In this document: positions 18,201 through 27,846 of the stretch, piece by piece | Numbering within the stretch: the stretch's first letter is position 1 | How the letters are laid out: the number at the start of each line of letters is the position of its first letter | Source: Candidatus Jettenia sp. AMX2 | Lineage (GTDB): Bacteria; Planctomycetota; Brocadiia; Brocadiales; Brocadiaceae | Direction: 5' to 3' | NCBI GenBank assembly: GCA_030583665.1 | Contig: CP129469.1 | Location: 2,223,043 to 2,287,042 of the forward strand | DNA length: 64,000 nucleotides | The notes under the pieces: generated by a model | Databases searched by the model: none | What the model was told of the DNA's origin: nothing | What the model saw: the letters and a program-made list of their open reading frames with translations, nothing else | Position numbers and translations under genes: made by a program

Positions 18201-18667
18201 TTGTCATAGTGCACAAATAAATACAGCATTTAATGTGCAATATCAAGGAAATTTTTAGGGAATGAACAACCACAAACTAACAACCTTAAGGGGATGATAT
18301 GATTACAGATAAAAAATAAAACACGTGTAATGAGTTTATCGAACTGACAAATTTCCCATGTCACCCCTTCGGGGTTTAAAATACCTCTTATATTCTTTTC
18401 TATAATCATGACATCTCTTCGGGATTACCTCGTGAATAACTACAGATCAATTACCCCATAGGAGTGAAATGATTATAGCCAAAAGAATGACAGGATTCAG
18501 TTCAACATAGCGTGCGGCTAAGTATAGATATGCTTTATTCATGGGAAAAGAGGCAAAACGCTTTACCGCAGGTGCCCTCACCAACCTTCCAAGAAGTTCA
18601 CGTTCACTATAAATTCAGATTTTTTGGTTTATTTGATAAGCGATTACGAATGTAGTATATTGTAAAC
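18201..18667. repeat. Type-D palindromes (CCCCTTCGGGG family) in a gene-free stretch
   Basis: The hairpins CACCCCTTCGGGGTT (about 18362-18376) and CATCTCTTCGGGATTA (about 18411-18426) are each linked to an ATAATCAT/ATGATTATAG tail. A degenerate unit lies at about 18451-18480 (TTACCCC...ATGATTATAGCC). The same family clusters at 26051-26216. No gene was seen. Confidence 0.7.
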
Positions 18668-18868
18668 ATGGAAGCCGTCTTTGATGCCTCAACGCTCATT
18701 CTGCTTGCAAAAATAGAACTGTTAAGGGAAATAACAGAAAAGGCAGAAGTTATTATTCCTGCAAAAGTGAGGTCAGAGTGCCTTTTAAAAGAGGATATAG
18801 ATGCTACACTGATTTCAACGTAAAAAAATAATTGAGGACACTACTCAACGTCTGAAAGGAGGAAGCTG
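18668..18868 (+). pseudogene. PIN-domain toxin-like fragment
   Basis: The ATG at 18668 opens a 51-codon frame with a PIN-domain start (MEAVFDASTLILLAKIELL), where the Asp is a typical first metal ligand. It stops at 18823. In another frame, a short C-terminal-like piece (KKIIEDTTQRLKGGS) follows and ends with TGATG, overlapping the antitoxin ATG. A full PIN toxin has about 130-160 residues, so the middle has been deleted. Confidence 0.6.
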
Positions 18869-19166
18869 ATGGGGGTAATAAGCCTAAGATTAAAGGATAA
18901 AGGATAAAGATTTGGAGAAGATTGAAGAACTTTCCAAACTTGAATATAAGGATAAGTCAACGGTAGCCAGAGAGCTTCTTGAATACGGCTGGGAGTTTTT
19001 GATGATCAGATATTACAAGGAGGGAAAATTATCCTTAGAGGGATTCGCCAGAAAGCTTGATATTTCAATAAGTGAAGCAATAGATTTATTGGCCAAACTT
19101 GGAATAGAAGCACCGATAGAATTCGATGAGTATCTAAAAGGTTTTGAGGTTTTTGGAGGTAAATAG
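18869..19166 (+). pseudogene. UPF0175-type antitoxin gene frameshifted by a 7-bp duplication
   Basis: The ATG at 18869 follows a strong site (AAAGGAGG) and reads MGVISLRLKDKG before a stop. The local sequence contains GGATAAAGGATAAAG. Removing one 7-base unit restores MGVISLRLKDKDLEKIEEL and joins the long frame that ends at 19166 (ELLEYGWEFLMIRYYKEGK, then LSLEGFARKLDISISEAIDL). The restored protein resembles small antitoxins with a ribbon-helix-helix start and a UPF0175-like helix-turn-helix. Translation from an internal TTG (18912) would lose the N-terminal strand. Confidence 0.7.
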
Positions 19167-19246
19167 ATGTATTGCGAGCTTCTGAAACGGGCAAGGCAAG
19201 GGCAGATGACTATCAGATTTTAGAAAAGGCAATATCCGATTCGCCT

Positions 19247-19287
19247 TCTAATCCTTCAAAGGTTGTAACTCCAAAATCGCTATCCTG
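19247..19287 (-). pseudogene. Short remnant of the AAA_14/DUF4143 gene
   Basis: About 41 bases match 3905-3945 in the intact ATPase gene with few changes (TCTAATCCTTC, GGTTGTAAC, CCAAAATC, CTATCCTG). It is the second remnant of this gene family in the window. The remaining bases of 19167-19473 hold no gene that I recognise. A short frame at about 19175-19245 (ASETGKARADDYQILEKAI) may be other debris. Confidence 0.65.
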
Positions 19288-19473
19288 ATCTTTTCCCAAT
19301 AATTTCTTTTATCTCCCTTGCTTATGTATCTGATTTCTGTTACAGTCAACACCAGCGTATTTCTCTTTTCCCGGTTTATTGTTAAGAAACCCCGCAACTC
19401 CGGACAATGAGGAGAATGCTGTATTTTCTACCCCTCTTAACATTTACCAAATATTTTATACTGTCAGAGAAAT

Positions 19474-20253
19474 ATGCGACAGGATTTGACTTATATAATA
19501 AGCCTGGCAATTATCCGTTTCTACACACGATGGATGCTCAGGATGGATGTTACCTGGAAGGAATCACTCCCCACCGGACCCATAGTAATTGTTGCCAATC
19601 ATCCCAGTTGCTCCGACCCCATTTTCCTGGCATCGGTCTTTCCCCATCCTATGAGTATTCTCATCAGTGACAAGCCCTTTCTTATCCCTGTGATGGGGAC
19701 ATTTCTGCAATGGCTCGGGCAAATACCCGTGCCGGCAGGCAAAGGCAGGACTGCGTTTGAATCGGCACGGCAATTACTTGAGGCAGGCCACCCGGTTGCA
19801 TTGTTTCCGGAAGGACGCGTTAGTCCCCGTAAAGGTGGTTTTCACCCCCTGCGCACCGGTGCAGCCCGTCTTGCTCTGCTTACAAAAGTGCCTGTTGTAC
19901 CGGTTGGCATCTATCTTGAACGCAACCGCAACTATGCCATCGCCTCGATTGTTGAAGGGAAACGCACTATCAGATACTGGTGCCTGCGCGGAGTATACAA
20001 CATAACTATAGGGCCGGCAATGAATTTTGAAGGAAACGCAGAACACAGACACGATGTGGAAACCGTGTTGAAAAGTATCACAGAGCAAATTGCTCAACTC
20101 AGCCTGGAAAGCGAGCGAAGAGCGAAGGGGATCAAACAACAGCACTCAATAGGTGGAATAAAAAGGGCAATACAACTGAATCGCCTGAAAAAAGGGGTTA
20201 AGCTAATCATGCATGGTTGCCGGTACACGGGTATTTTGGGAAATTCCAAATAA
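19474..20253 (+). CDS. plsC: 1-acyl-sn-glycerol-3-phosphate acyltransferase (PlsC family)
   Basis: The 259-residue enzyme belongs to the lysophospholipid acyltransferases, which add the second acyl chain during phosphatidic acid synthesis at the membrane. The catalytic block HxxxxD is NHPSCSD (about residues 42-48). Block III is VALFPEGRVSPRKGG (about 108-122), and block IV follows as KVPVVPVGIYL. The hydrophobic N-terminus (about 1-20) likely anchors it. The length is normal. The C-terminal ~45 residues are basic and poorly conserved. It is a single gene converging on the helicase gene. It could act on other acyl acceptors, since paralogues are common. Confidence 0.85.
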   Translation: MRQDLTYIISLAIIRFYTRWMLRMDVTWKESLPTGPIVIVANHPSCSDPIFLASVFPHPMSILISDKPFLIPVMGTFLQWLGQIPVPAGKGRTAFESARQLLEAGHPVALFPEGRVSPRKGGFHPLRTGAARLALLTKVPVVPVGIYLERNRNYAIASIVEGKRTIRYWCLRGVYNITIGPAMNFEGNAEHRHDVETVLKSITEQIAQLSLESERRAKGIKQQHSIGGIKRAIQLNRLKKGVKLIMHGCRYTGILGNSK

Positions 20254-20408
20254 CAAGCAAAATCCAGTCACCGGTTTCCGGTTTAATGCCTGGCATTTGG
20301 TATTTATCAGGCAAATATGCCTTTTATACCAGGCAGCAAACCCGGTAAAGCCGGCGAACGAACACTATATCCAATACCCGACACCTTTTTCACCCTGTAA
20401 ACGCATAC

Positions 20409-23400
20409 TTACAACGGCAAGGCCTTGCCCAACCGGAGGAAGATGAACCGGAACTCAGGGTTTTCTTCGTTAAGGCATCGTTTTACTGCCTCACTATAAA
20501 TCTCTTTCTGCCGCTGGTATTTCATTATCTTATCCGGAAATGGATCACTGCCAATTTTTCCCTGCTCATTATTCCCCGCAACGGAAGTTTCTCCTGCCTG
20601 GAGTAGTTCTGGAATATCAATATGGTCTGTTTTATATTCCCCTATAAAAATACGGTTACCGGTTTTATAGAGGATATCAATTACCCCTCTCATAATTTGT
20701 CCGTTCCAATGAAGCAGGAATGGCACCTCACGCCCAAGGATCTCTGCATTCTGCAGCTCTCTATACGCCTCAGAGTCAATAAAATCCAACAGGATCTTCA
20801 TGACCTCGGTTTTTATGAACTCAAAGTCCTGAAACGGTATGGTATGGACAGATTCCATCTCCTTCCCTTCGTATTCTTCTCGCATAGAAAGGAACAAGGT
20901 GTTAATGGGTATCCCTGCGTCGCCTTCTCTTTCCAAAGGTGCGGAAGAAGGAAGTTCCGGACCGGTTGATAAACGATCCAAATTATCGTCTCCGGTAAAA
21001 ATCCACCTCATGGCCGATTCAACGGATTCGCGCAGTTCCTCTTTCGTTCCCCGGAAATCCCATTCTTTTAAGATGGCATGGCAAATGCTTCCGATCAACA
21101 GCGCATTTTGTAAATGACCCGATGCTGCATTCTCCGCTTTACTCCTCACCCCTGAGAAACCGTCCGGGATCGCATCTTCCTTAGAAGAGAGGGACGTCGG
21201 GGAAACAAAAACGGGGGTGCTGCCTGCCTCAATCATTGCCTGTCTTCTTTTTCTCCATATTTCTGCAAGCGAAGGCCAACAGGTATTCCAGTCCTCCCCC
21301 TTTTGAAATTTTAAAGGACGGCGCATGCCTTCGAATCGAAAATACTCCACAAAAATCTCTGCGTTTCCCAGAGAAATTTTTCCACGGGCAGTGGTCTTCA
21401 CCTTGTCCGTTTCCTGCAAGGTAAGCGAAGATCCACCTTCACGTATAGCACTCACTTCTTTTGAAGAAGCCCATCTATCTTCTTCTCCCTGACTGAGTTT
21501 TTCACCCAAATATGTTTCATTATCAAGCTCAATCCCCGAAATATCCCTGACAGCCTGTGCAAGCAGCCCCATATAGGATTTATCATTGTTCTTTGGTAAG
21601 CCGGTAAGAATCAGCCGCTCCCTGGCCCTCGTCATGGCAACATACAGAATGCGTTTTTCTTCTTCCCATAAACGTTCGTTTAATTTTTTTTCAATTACTA
21701 TACTCCGGAAATTCCTTACCTGCCGGCTGCCTTTGCCGATGACGATACCGGTTGCCGATGTCGTCCAGTCGAATACCGCCGAATCCAGCGCTTCGTTATC
21801 AGCCCTTACTTCACCGTGCAGGTTGGCAAGGATTACAACAGGGAACTCCAGTCCTTTTGATTTATGAACGGTAAGGATCTTTACTACATCCAGTGTCTCA
21901 TCGGAAAGAGGGCTCTCCCCTTCTTCCCTGGTCTCTTTCATCCGCACCGTAATACAATCTACGAAGGTTTTTAACGAGACACCTTTCGATTGTTCCATAT
22001 CGCATGCAATCTGGTAGAATTTCCAGAGATTAGCCAGTTTCTGTTCGCCATGCCATGCAGCCGCTGTAATTTCAGCAATATGGGTATTTTCTATAATTTC
22101 TGCAATAAGGCTGGCAACGGGTAGCATACCTGCCCGGCTATGAAATTTTTTTAAAAGACCATAAAATTCACTTACTGCCGCCGTGCAATGAAGAGGGTGC
22201 AGGTTCTCACTGAGAATTTCGCCGGAAATTTCCTTGCGGTAATCTAACAGATTATTCCTCCTGAGTTCGTAGATTTCACGGTCTGTTAACCCTACGACAG
22301 GCGAACGCAATACGCCTGTAAGGGAAACCGTATCATAGGGGTTCTCTATTGCACGCAACAGGTTCATGAAGTCAAGCACCTCCTGGGTGGTGTAAAAGTA
22401 TTTCTCGCCTTCTATGATATAGGGGATATTGTGCCGCTTAAGGGCCTCAACATAAGGCCTAACCTGGGTAAATGCGCGTAACAGTATTGCTATATCCCCG
22501 TAGTTCAATTTACGAACGCCATCTTTTGCCGCTTTATCACCGACCAGCCCGTTCTGTACCTGTTCCGTAATCCAGCGGGCAATCCATGCAGATTCAGCTA
22601 CCCGCGCTTCACCAGCCCCGGGATACTCCTCTTCCTTACCTGAAACCAGTATCATCTCAACCCTTTGTGAAGGATGGGTCTTTGACCGGTTGGCATGGAT
22701 GGGGATATAAGAAGGCTGCAAGCCTTGCTTTTCTCTCATGATCCTTTCATCGAATAGCTGATTTACCACATCAATGATCCCACCATGACTCCTGAAGTTT
22801 TCCTGTAATTTCAGGACTTCATCTGACCCGCAAACCTGTTTTACTACCTGCTCATATGCTTCAATATCCGCCCTCCGGAAGGAATAAATGGATTGTTTGG
22901 GATCACCGACAATGAAAAGCTTTCCTGGCTCAGGGACAACCTTCCGTGCTTCTGTGCTGTAACTGCCGGGCGCCTCGGAAAGAAAGAGCACAATCTCATA
23001 CTGTACAGGGTCGGTATCCTGAAATTCATCAACCAGTATGGCACGGAACTCGGATTTCAGCCTGTCACGGATGTAACGGTGTTCACTATTCCGGAGCAAA
23101 TCCCTGGTAAGGGTAAGAAGTCCGTCAAATGAAACGTACCCCTGTGACAGATAGGTCTCCCGGAAATTTCCTGCGAAGGGAAGCAGCAAATCTATCACAG
23201 TCCTTATGAACTCCGTATCGACAGCCTTCAATTTTTTTAACAGGGCATGAGATTCTTTTACCAGCTTTTGCGCCGTTTCAAACCCTCCATCCTTCCAGCC
23301 TGCTTTTGCCCCTGAGGCCTTTTTGTTCACATCGTATTCCATATTCTTTACATAAGCGGCGCCGTGTTCTTTTACCGCATCAAAAACCCTCAGCAATTCC

Positions 23401-24173
23401 TGTAGTTGTGAAACAAGATTATTGCCGGATTTTTCGCAGCAGGGGATAATCTTCACAATATCATTACAGACAGGGTCTATTATAGAATTATATGCCGCAT
23501 CGTCATCTTCCGTGAGGGAATGCAAGGGGATGGTAAATCCTGATAATCGTTTTGCCAATGCCCTGAGCGATTCGAGGTCCAGCCGTCTCAACACAGCCTT
23601 CCAGAGGGAAACACGGGGAGAAGTAAGGGTGAGCTCAGCCTCCAGCCATTTTGTCCATTCTTTGTCAAACAGTTCTTCGAAGGCATCGCCTTCATCCACG
23701 GCAAATCCGGGCATTACGCCCGATTCAACAGGATACAAACGCAGGATATAGGATGCAAAGCTGTGGATCGTCCCGATAACGGCCTTATCCATATCTTCGA
23801 GGGATTTCCTGGCACGCCGTTCAATTTCACTGTAGGGTGTCTGGTAGGTATCACGAATACCGGCGAGAAATTCCTCTACCTTTATTTTTTCATCTTCCGG
23901 GGCATGCCCGCTGATACCTGCAACGATCCGCTCAAGCTCCTCCAGTAGTCTCATCTTCATATCATTCGCAGCTTTTTCGGTAAAGGTCATGGCTGCTACT
24001 TTCCGGATGGGACTCTCTTCCGCATGAAATCTCTTATGACCTAAAAGCAGGTGCAACGTACGGTTCACGAGAAGGGTAGTTTTACCCGTTCCAGCACCGG
24101 CAGTTACCACAATATTTCTATCCTGCCCGGAAACGGCAAGCTTTCTTACTACATCATCAACAGGCTTTTTCAT
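20409..24173 (-). CDS. UvrD/AddA-like ATP-dependent helicase-exonuclease
   Basis: This 1,254-residue SF1A helicase has a C-terminal RecB-type nuclease. The motifs are: I VVTAGAGTGKTTLLVNR (about 22-38), II ILVDEFQDTDPVQYE, III LFIVGDPKQSIYSFRRADIE, IV LQENFRS, V ILTVHKSKGLEFPVVIL and VI ILYVAMTRARERLIL. The nuclease core is GVIDILYKTGNR...IGEYKTDHID, with the following YQRQKEIYSEAV helix. It is close in plan to AddA, which repairs double-strand breaks with AddB. No addB or recC/recD gene lies nearby, so the partner is elsewhere or absent. It starts at ATG 24173 with no strong ribosome site. Confidence 0.9.
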   Translation of the reverse strand: MKKPVDDVVRKLAVSGQDRNIVVTAGAGTGKTTLLVNRTLHLLLGHKRFHAEESPIRKVAAMTFTEKAANDMKMRLLEELERIVAGISGHAPEDEKIKVEEFLAGIRDTYQTPYSEIERRARKSLEDMDKAVIGTIHSFASYILRLYPVESGVMPGFAVDEGDAFEELFDKEWTKWLEAELTLTSPRVSLWKAVLRRLDLESLRALAKRLSGFTIPLHSLTEDDDAAYNSIIDPVCNDIVKIIPCCEKSGNNLVSQLQELLRVFDAVKEHGAAYVKNMEYDVNKKASGAKAGWKDGGFETAQKLVKESHALLKKLKAVDTEFIRTVIDLLLPFAGNFRETYLSQGYVSFDGLLTLTRDLLRNSEHRYIRDRLKSEFRAILVDEFQDTDPVQYEIVLFLSEAPGSYSTEARKVVPEPGKLFIVGDPKQSIYSFRRADIEAYEQVVKQVCGSDEVLKLQENFRSHGGIIDVVNQLFDERIMREKQGLQPSYIPIHANRSKTHPSQRVEMILVSGKEEEYPGAGEARVAESAWIARWITEQVQNGLVGDKAAKDGVRKLNYGDIAILLRAFTQVRPYVEALKRHNIPYIIEGEKYFYTTQEVLDFMNLLRAIENPYDTVSLTGVLRSPVVGLTDREIYELRRNNLLDYRKEISGEILSENLHPLHCTAAVSEFYGLLKKFHSRAGMLPVASLIAEIIENTHIAEITAAAWHGEQKLANLWKFYQIACDMEQSKGVSLKTFVDCITVRMKETREEGESPLSDETLDVVKILTVHKSKGLEFPVVILANLHGEVRADNEALDSAVFDWTTSATGIVIGKGSRQVRNFRSIVIEKKLNERLWEEEKRILYVAMTRARERLILTGLPKNNDKSYMGLLAQAVRDISGIELDNETYLGEKLSQGEEDRWASSKEVSAIREGGSSLTLQETDKVKTTARGKISLGNAEIFVEYFRFEGMRRPLKFQKGEDWNTCWPSLAEIWRKRRQAMIEAGSTPVFVSPTSLSSKEDAIPDGFSGVRSKAENAASGHLQNALLIGSICHAILKEWDFRGTKEELRESVESAMRWIFTGDDNLDRLSTGPELPSSAPLEREGDAGIPINTLFLSMREEYEGKEMESVHTIPFQDFEFIKTEVMKILLDFIDSEAYRELQNAEILGREVPFLLHWNGQIMRGVIDILYKTGNRIFIGEYKTDHIDIPELLQAGETSVAGNNEQGKIGSDPFPDKIMKYQRQKEIYSEAVKRCLNEENPEFRFIFLRLGKALPL

Positions 24174-24362
24174 TCTTGCGAGGAAGACATTCGTTTTTGC
24201 TCAGTGTAAACTATGCGAAGAAGCAATCGCTACTCTTTGAATAGGATCGCTATGTATAATTGATAGCCGGATAAACAACATGTACATACAGGGTTCAACA
24301 AGCTGCAAAACCTGAATCCGCCTGCAGAGAAGATACTAACTAATCTTTTGCTGAATGCCGGG

Positions 24363-25004
24363 TTAGCAAGGATACCAGTCGCGTACCACTATTTGCCTCT
24401 CCGTGTCATAGTTGTCGGCATCGCCGATGGGAAGATGGACATAACCTTCCGAGCCATGTATCCGTTTTCCTCTTATTTCGCCCGTCTTTGCCTCCTTAAA
24501 GACAACCCCTCCGATGGCCGCAACCGTAGCTCCGGTGGCAACCAGAGTCGTCGTGAGAGCAGTCGCCCCGCCAGCAGCAGCGACAAACCAGCCATCATCA
24601 GTTCCAAGGGCAGTACCCCCCGTTGCAAAACCAAGAACCACGATACCGGCAACAACGAGCGCGGCACCGAATATCTCCCAGCCGGCCCATTTCTCTTCTA
24701 CTGTATATGCAACATAGTAGTAAAGCCCCTTGGGTTGCCGCCACTTCTGAACATCCTTGGTATCCTTGCAATAACTACCCGGCGGGAGAGGCTCCTGGCC
24801 TTCAACTGTTGGTACACTGTCAGTGAATGCCACTGGCCCGCTCCGGTGCAGGTTGGTATCTACTGTCCATTCCTCTGTGTAGCTTTCCTGAAGGTACATC
24901 TCCCACCAAACACGGGCGTTTGATGTCTTGTCCTGAACGATCCTGCCACCCTTATAGGCAGCACCGGAAAGGTTTGGCGTTAACGGATTTTGCGGAACAG
25001 GCAT
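24363..25004 (-). CDS. Uncharacterised membrane protein with Gly/Ala-rich segments
   Basis: This 213-residue protein does not resemble any family I know. The N-terminal ~105 residues are soluble and rich in Trp and Tyr (VWWEMYLQESYTEEW). Two hydrophobic Gly/Ala/Thr-rich stretches follow (about 108-133 and 138-168), which resemble glycine-zipper helices. The C-terminal ~45 residues are polar. The start codon has a good site (AAAGGAGA). No signal peptide is seen. It is a single gene between the helicase gene and a long repeat-rich gap. Confidence 0.7.
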   Translation of the reverse strand: MPVPQNPLTPNLSGAAYKGGRIVQDKTSNARVWWEMYLQESYTEEWTVDTNLHRSGPVAFTDSVPTVEGQEPLPPGSYCKDTKDVQKWRQPKGLYYYVAYTVEEKWAGWEIFGAALVVAGIVVLGFATGGTALGTDDGWFVAAAGGATALTTTLVATGATVAAIGGVVFKEAKTGEIRGKRIHGSEGYVHLPIGDADNYDTERQIVVRDWYPC

Positions 25005-25071
25005 AAGGTATCTCCTTTCTTTGATTATGCGGTTGCTGGAAGGTAAATTCCCGGAAAGTCTGTAAAAAAAG

Positions 25072-25163
25072 TATAGCCAAAAGCCTCTGTTTTTCGAAAA
25101 ATACCGGATGAATCCCTGGTGTTTATTGAATTAAGCACCGAAAACCTGGCTTGTTTGGCTATA
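25072..25163. repeat. 92-bp MITE-like element, copy 1
   Basis: It begins TATAGCCAAA and ends TTTGGCTATA, so the termini are inverted repeats. A second copy of exactly 92 bp lies at 28178-28269 with about 87% identity by eye. It carries no coding capacity. It starts the long gene-free stretch after 25004. Confidence 0.8.
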
Positions 25164-26050
25164 ACTATTCAGCTATAATGACCTTCGGCAAAGTCCCCCT
25201 TAAAAAAAGGAATTGCCTCCTAAGTCCCCTTAGCAAAGGGGAATTTACGGGGTTGTAATAAAACATTAAAATGTCCCCCTAACCCTCTTTAATAAGCGGA
25301 AATATGATTAAATTAGGCCTTCGGCGACTAAAAACACATTTTCCCTCCCTTGACGGGAGGGATTAAGGGAGGGTGATCACAGATTGTTCCTTTCACCCCC
25401 ACCTAACCTCCCCCATCGAGCCTGCCTGTGCGTCACCGCACGCAGACAGGGGGGAGGAACTAACAGTTTGAAATTCCTATACATAAATTTAGCTGAATAA
25501 TTACCCAAAAAGACCCTAATCGCATCTTAGAAAACACCAGAGTATATCCGGATACAACAGGTCACGATAACACCAATGAAAACTATAATAGAAAGGATCA
25601 TAAAAAAATTGCCATATTACTCATTGCCAGCACTTTCTTCCAAAATAAAAGCAATAATATAGTAACTATGGTAAACGTTTCGGTAGTTATCGCACGGTAG
25701 TATTCAATTTGATATTGATACATGATGCCCTGTTCAGGCTATGGCAAGGAATTCCTAACTATCCAAAATTGAGATGTTCCACTCCGTTCAGCATGACAGC
25801 AAAGTCATTCTGATCAAAGCGAATATTTAATGCAAACATTATGTATCGTTGAAGTTTTATTATACACCACAAACAAACGAATAGCAAAGGACAGGGATAT
25901 ATCAAAAGAAAAAAAGCAGAACATATATTAAAATGTAAAAATGTATCCCTGAAGGTACTATACAACTACATAAGGCTTCTTCGGCAGCATCGTGTAATTT
26001 TTATCTATTAGCCCCAAAGGAAAACCATGACAATGGTTTTAACTTTTTTT
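25164..26050. other. Gene-free stretch
   Basis: Mostly low-complexity C/T-rich text typical of decayed repeats, including a CCCTCC...GGGAGG inverted pair near 25343-25375. A short segment near 25776-25798 recurs near 63418-63434 in inverted form (core CGTTCAGCATGAC). The small open frames here lack coding character. Confidence 0.5.
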
Positions 26051-26216
26051 AATCCCGAAGGGATGTAATGATTATAGCACACGATATACAAAACATTTTT
26101 AACCCCGAAGGGGTGACATTAAAAACCCATGATCATTCTATTTATCATGTCACCCCTTCGGGGTTGTTGGCCTAAGGTTGTTCATTAGCTATAATCATGT
26201 CAGCCCTTCGGGCTTT
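26051..26216. repeat. Cluster of four type-D palindromes
   Basis: The hairpins are AATCCCGAAGGGATG (26051-26065), AACCCCGAAGGGGTGACA (26101-26118), TGTCACCCCTTCGGGGTT (about 26149-26165) and CAGCCCTTCGGGCT (26201-26214). The first two point one way and the last two the other. Units often carry an ATGATTATAG or ATAATCATG tail. The family recurs at 18362-18480. Confidence 0.75.
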
Positions 26217-26343
26217 GTTTTATACCCACCTCGATTTTCCCTGTTTCACCTTCTGAAATTACTGCTGTGCGGTATTCTTGCAAGATTTCGGTTTCTTTTC
26301 TTTTTTTGATTGTTTGAAAAAATATTTTTTATAAGATACTACG

Positions 26344-26371
26344 CCTTTCCCAAGACTGCGCTTGGGAAAGG
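26344..26371. repeat. Perfect 11-bp hairpin
   Basis: CCTTTCCCAAG faces CTTGGGAAAGG across six bases. A second small hairpin GCCCTAAAGGGC follows at once (26374-26385). There is no strong T run, so a terminator role for ychF (ending 26586 on the minus strand) is possible but weak. The bases from 26386 to 26585 hold no gene; a GGCGC/GCGCC palindrome lies near 26537-26550. Confidence 0.5.
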
Positions 26372-26585
26372 TGGCCCTAAAGGGCAGTAAAAATGTATCC
26401 CTATAGCTTACTATTATAATATTCATTACATTTTAACCATGTAATTATTCTGACAAAATCGCTGTACTGCTTATATCTTATTATTATTCGATTAGTTAGA
26501 CACAAATACCTTATCAACAATAAATTGTCGATGTTTAGGCGCTAAGCGCCTATAGGTTATTGTAATTACAGGCTTACGATATCGT

Positions 26586-27674
26586 TCACACATTAAATCT
26601 GAAATGCATAATATCACCATCTTTTACCACGTATTCCTTCCCCTCCAGCCTGAGAAACCCTTTTTCTTTAATCTTTTGCTCGGAACCAAGGATGATAAGG
26701 TCATCGTAATGATAGGTCTCTGCACAGATAAAACCCCGCTCAAAATCAGAGTGGATCACACCGGCAGCCTGAGGGGCTTTCATTCCCTGTTTAATCGTCC
26801 ATGCCCTTACTTCTTTCGGCCCCGCTGTAAAATAGGTAATCAGATGTAATAAACGGTAGGCCTCACGGATTAGTTTTTCCAGACCGGATTCTTCCATACC
26901 CATTTCCTGATAGTATCCTTTTCTTTCGGCAGGTTCCATGCGGGCTATTTCAGACTCGATATCTCCTGACAGAACCACATATTTTGTATTCTCTCTTTTT
27001 GCATAGTCCGCAACAGCATCGATATAATTCCTGTCTTTCTCGAAATCAAAAACGTTCATGACATAGAGAACGGGTTTTGCCGTCATTAAGTGCAGGTCTT
27101 CTATACCTTTCTTTTCCTCATCCGTCAAGGCTAACAACCGTACCGCTTTGCCATTATTCAGCCACTCTTGGACCTTTTTCAATGTTTCTACAGCAGCAAC
27201 GATATTTTTGTCACCCGTCCTCAGGAGCTTCTCATTCTTTATCAATCGCTTCTCAATTGTCTCCATATCAGCAAGAATCAGTTCCGTATTGATAATTTCA
27301 ATATCCCGTAACGGATGTATCTCTCCTTCCACGTGGACAATATCATTCCTTTCAAAACAACGCACTACGTGTAAAATAGCATTTACGTTCTTAATATGCC
27401 CCAGGAATTGGTTTCCAAGCCCTTCTCCTTTACTAGCACCCTTCACCAAGCCTGCAATATCAACAAATTCAACAGTCGTTGGTACAATCTTTTCCGTAGG
27501 GATTACCCCGGCTATTTTTGTTAAACGTTCATCCGGCACTGCTACGGTGCCCACATTGGGATCGATGGTGCAGAACGGATAATTTGCAGAAGATGCCCTG
27601 GCAGATGTCAGTGCGTTAAAGATGGTAGACTTCCCGACGTTCGGTAATCCAACAATGCCACAATTTAAACCCAT
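26586..27674 (-). CDS. ychF: Redox-regulated ATPase YchF (OLA1 family)
   Basis: The 362-residue Obg-like ATPase binds ribosomes and favours ATP over GTP. The G1 loop is GLPNVGKSTIFNALT (about 8-22), G3 is VDIAGLVKGASKGEGLGNQF, and the altered G4 is VMNVFDFE instead of NKxD, which is typical of this family. The C-terminal TGS domain ends EYVVKDGDIMHFRFNV. The length is the usual one. It is a single-gene unit, with a tRNA gene 170 bases upstream on the same strand. Confidence 0.97.
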   Translation of the reverse strand: MGLNCGIVGLPNVGKSTIFNALTSARASSANYPFCTIDPNVGTVAVPDERLTKIAGVIPTEKIVPTTVEFVDIAGLVKGASKGEGLGNQFLGHIKNVNAILHVVRCFERNDIVHVEGEIHPLRDIEIINTELILADMETIEKRLIKNEKLLRTGDKNIVAAVETLKKVQEWLNNGKAVRLLALTDEEKKGIEDLHLMTAKPVLYVMNVFDFEKDRNYIDAVADYAKRENTKYVVLSGDIESEIARMEPAERKGYYQEMGMEESGLEKLIREAYRLLHLITYFTAGPKEVRAWTIKQGMKAPQAAGVIHSDFERGFICAETYHYDDLIILGSEQKIKEKGFLRLEGKEYVVKDGDIMHFRFNV

Positions 27675-27846
27675 AACGTAAAACTTCTCCTATTTCAGAT
27701 AATGTAAAAAAATCTCATAATTCCTCAGGTTCACTTTTCATGGCTCAGAATCCTGAACTTCAAAGCTGAACCGTTATCAAACCTTTTCTTCAGAGAGCAG
27801 GATTCCTACATCATTATTTTTGAACGAAGGTATGATTTTTTAGGAT

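Noticed and set aside
24348-24923. Plus-strand 191-codon frame
   Set aside because: It lies opposite the 213-residue minus-strand gene, which has a good ribosome site and hydrophobic segments; the plus frame has neither.
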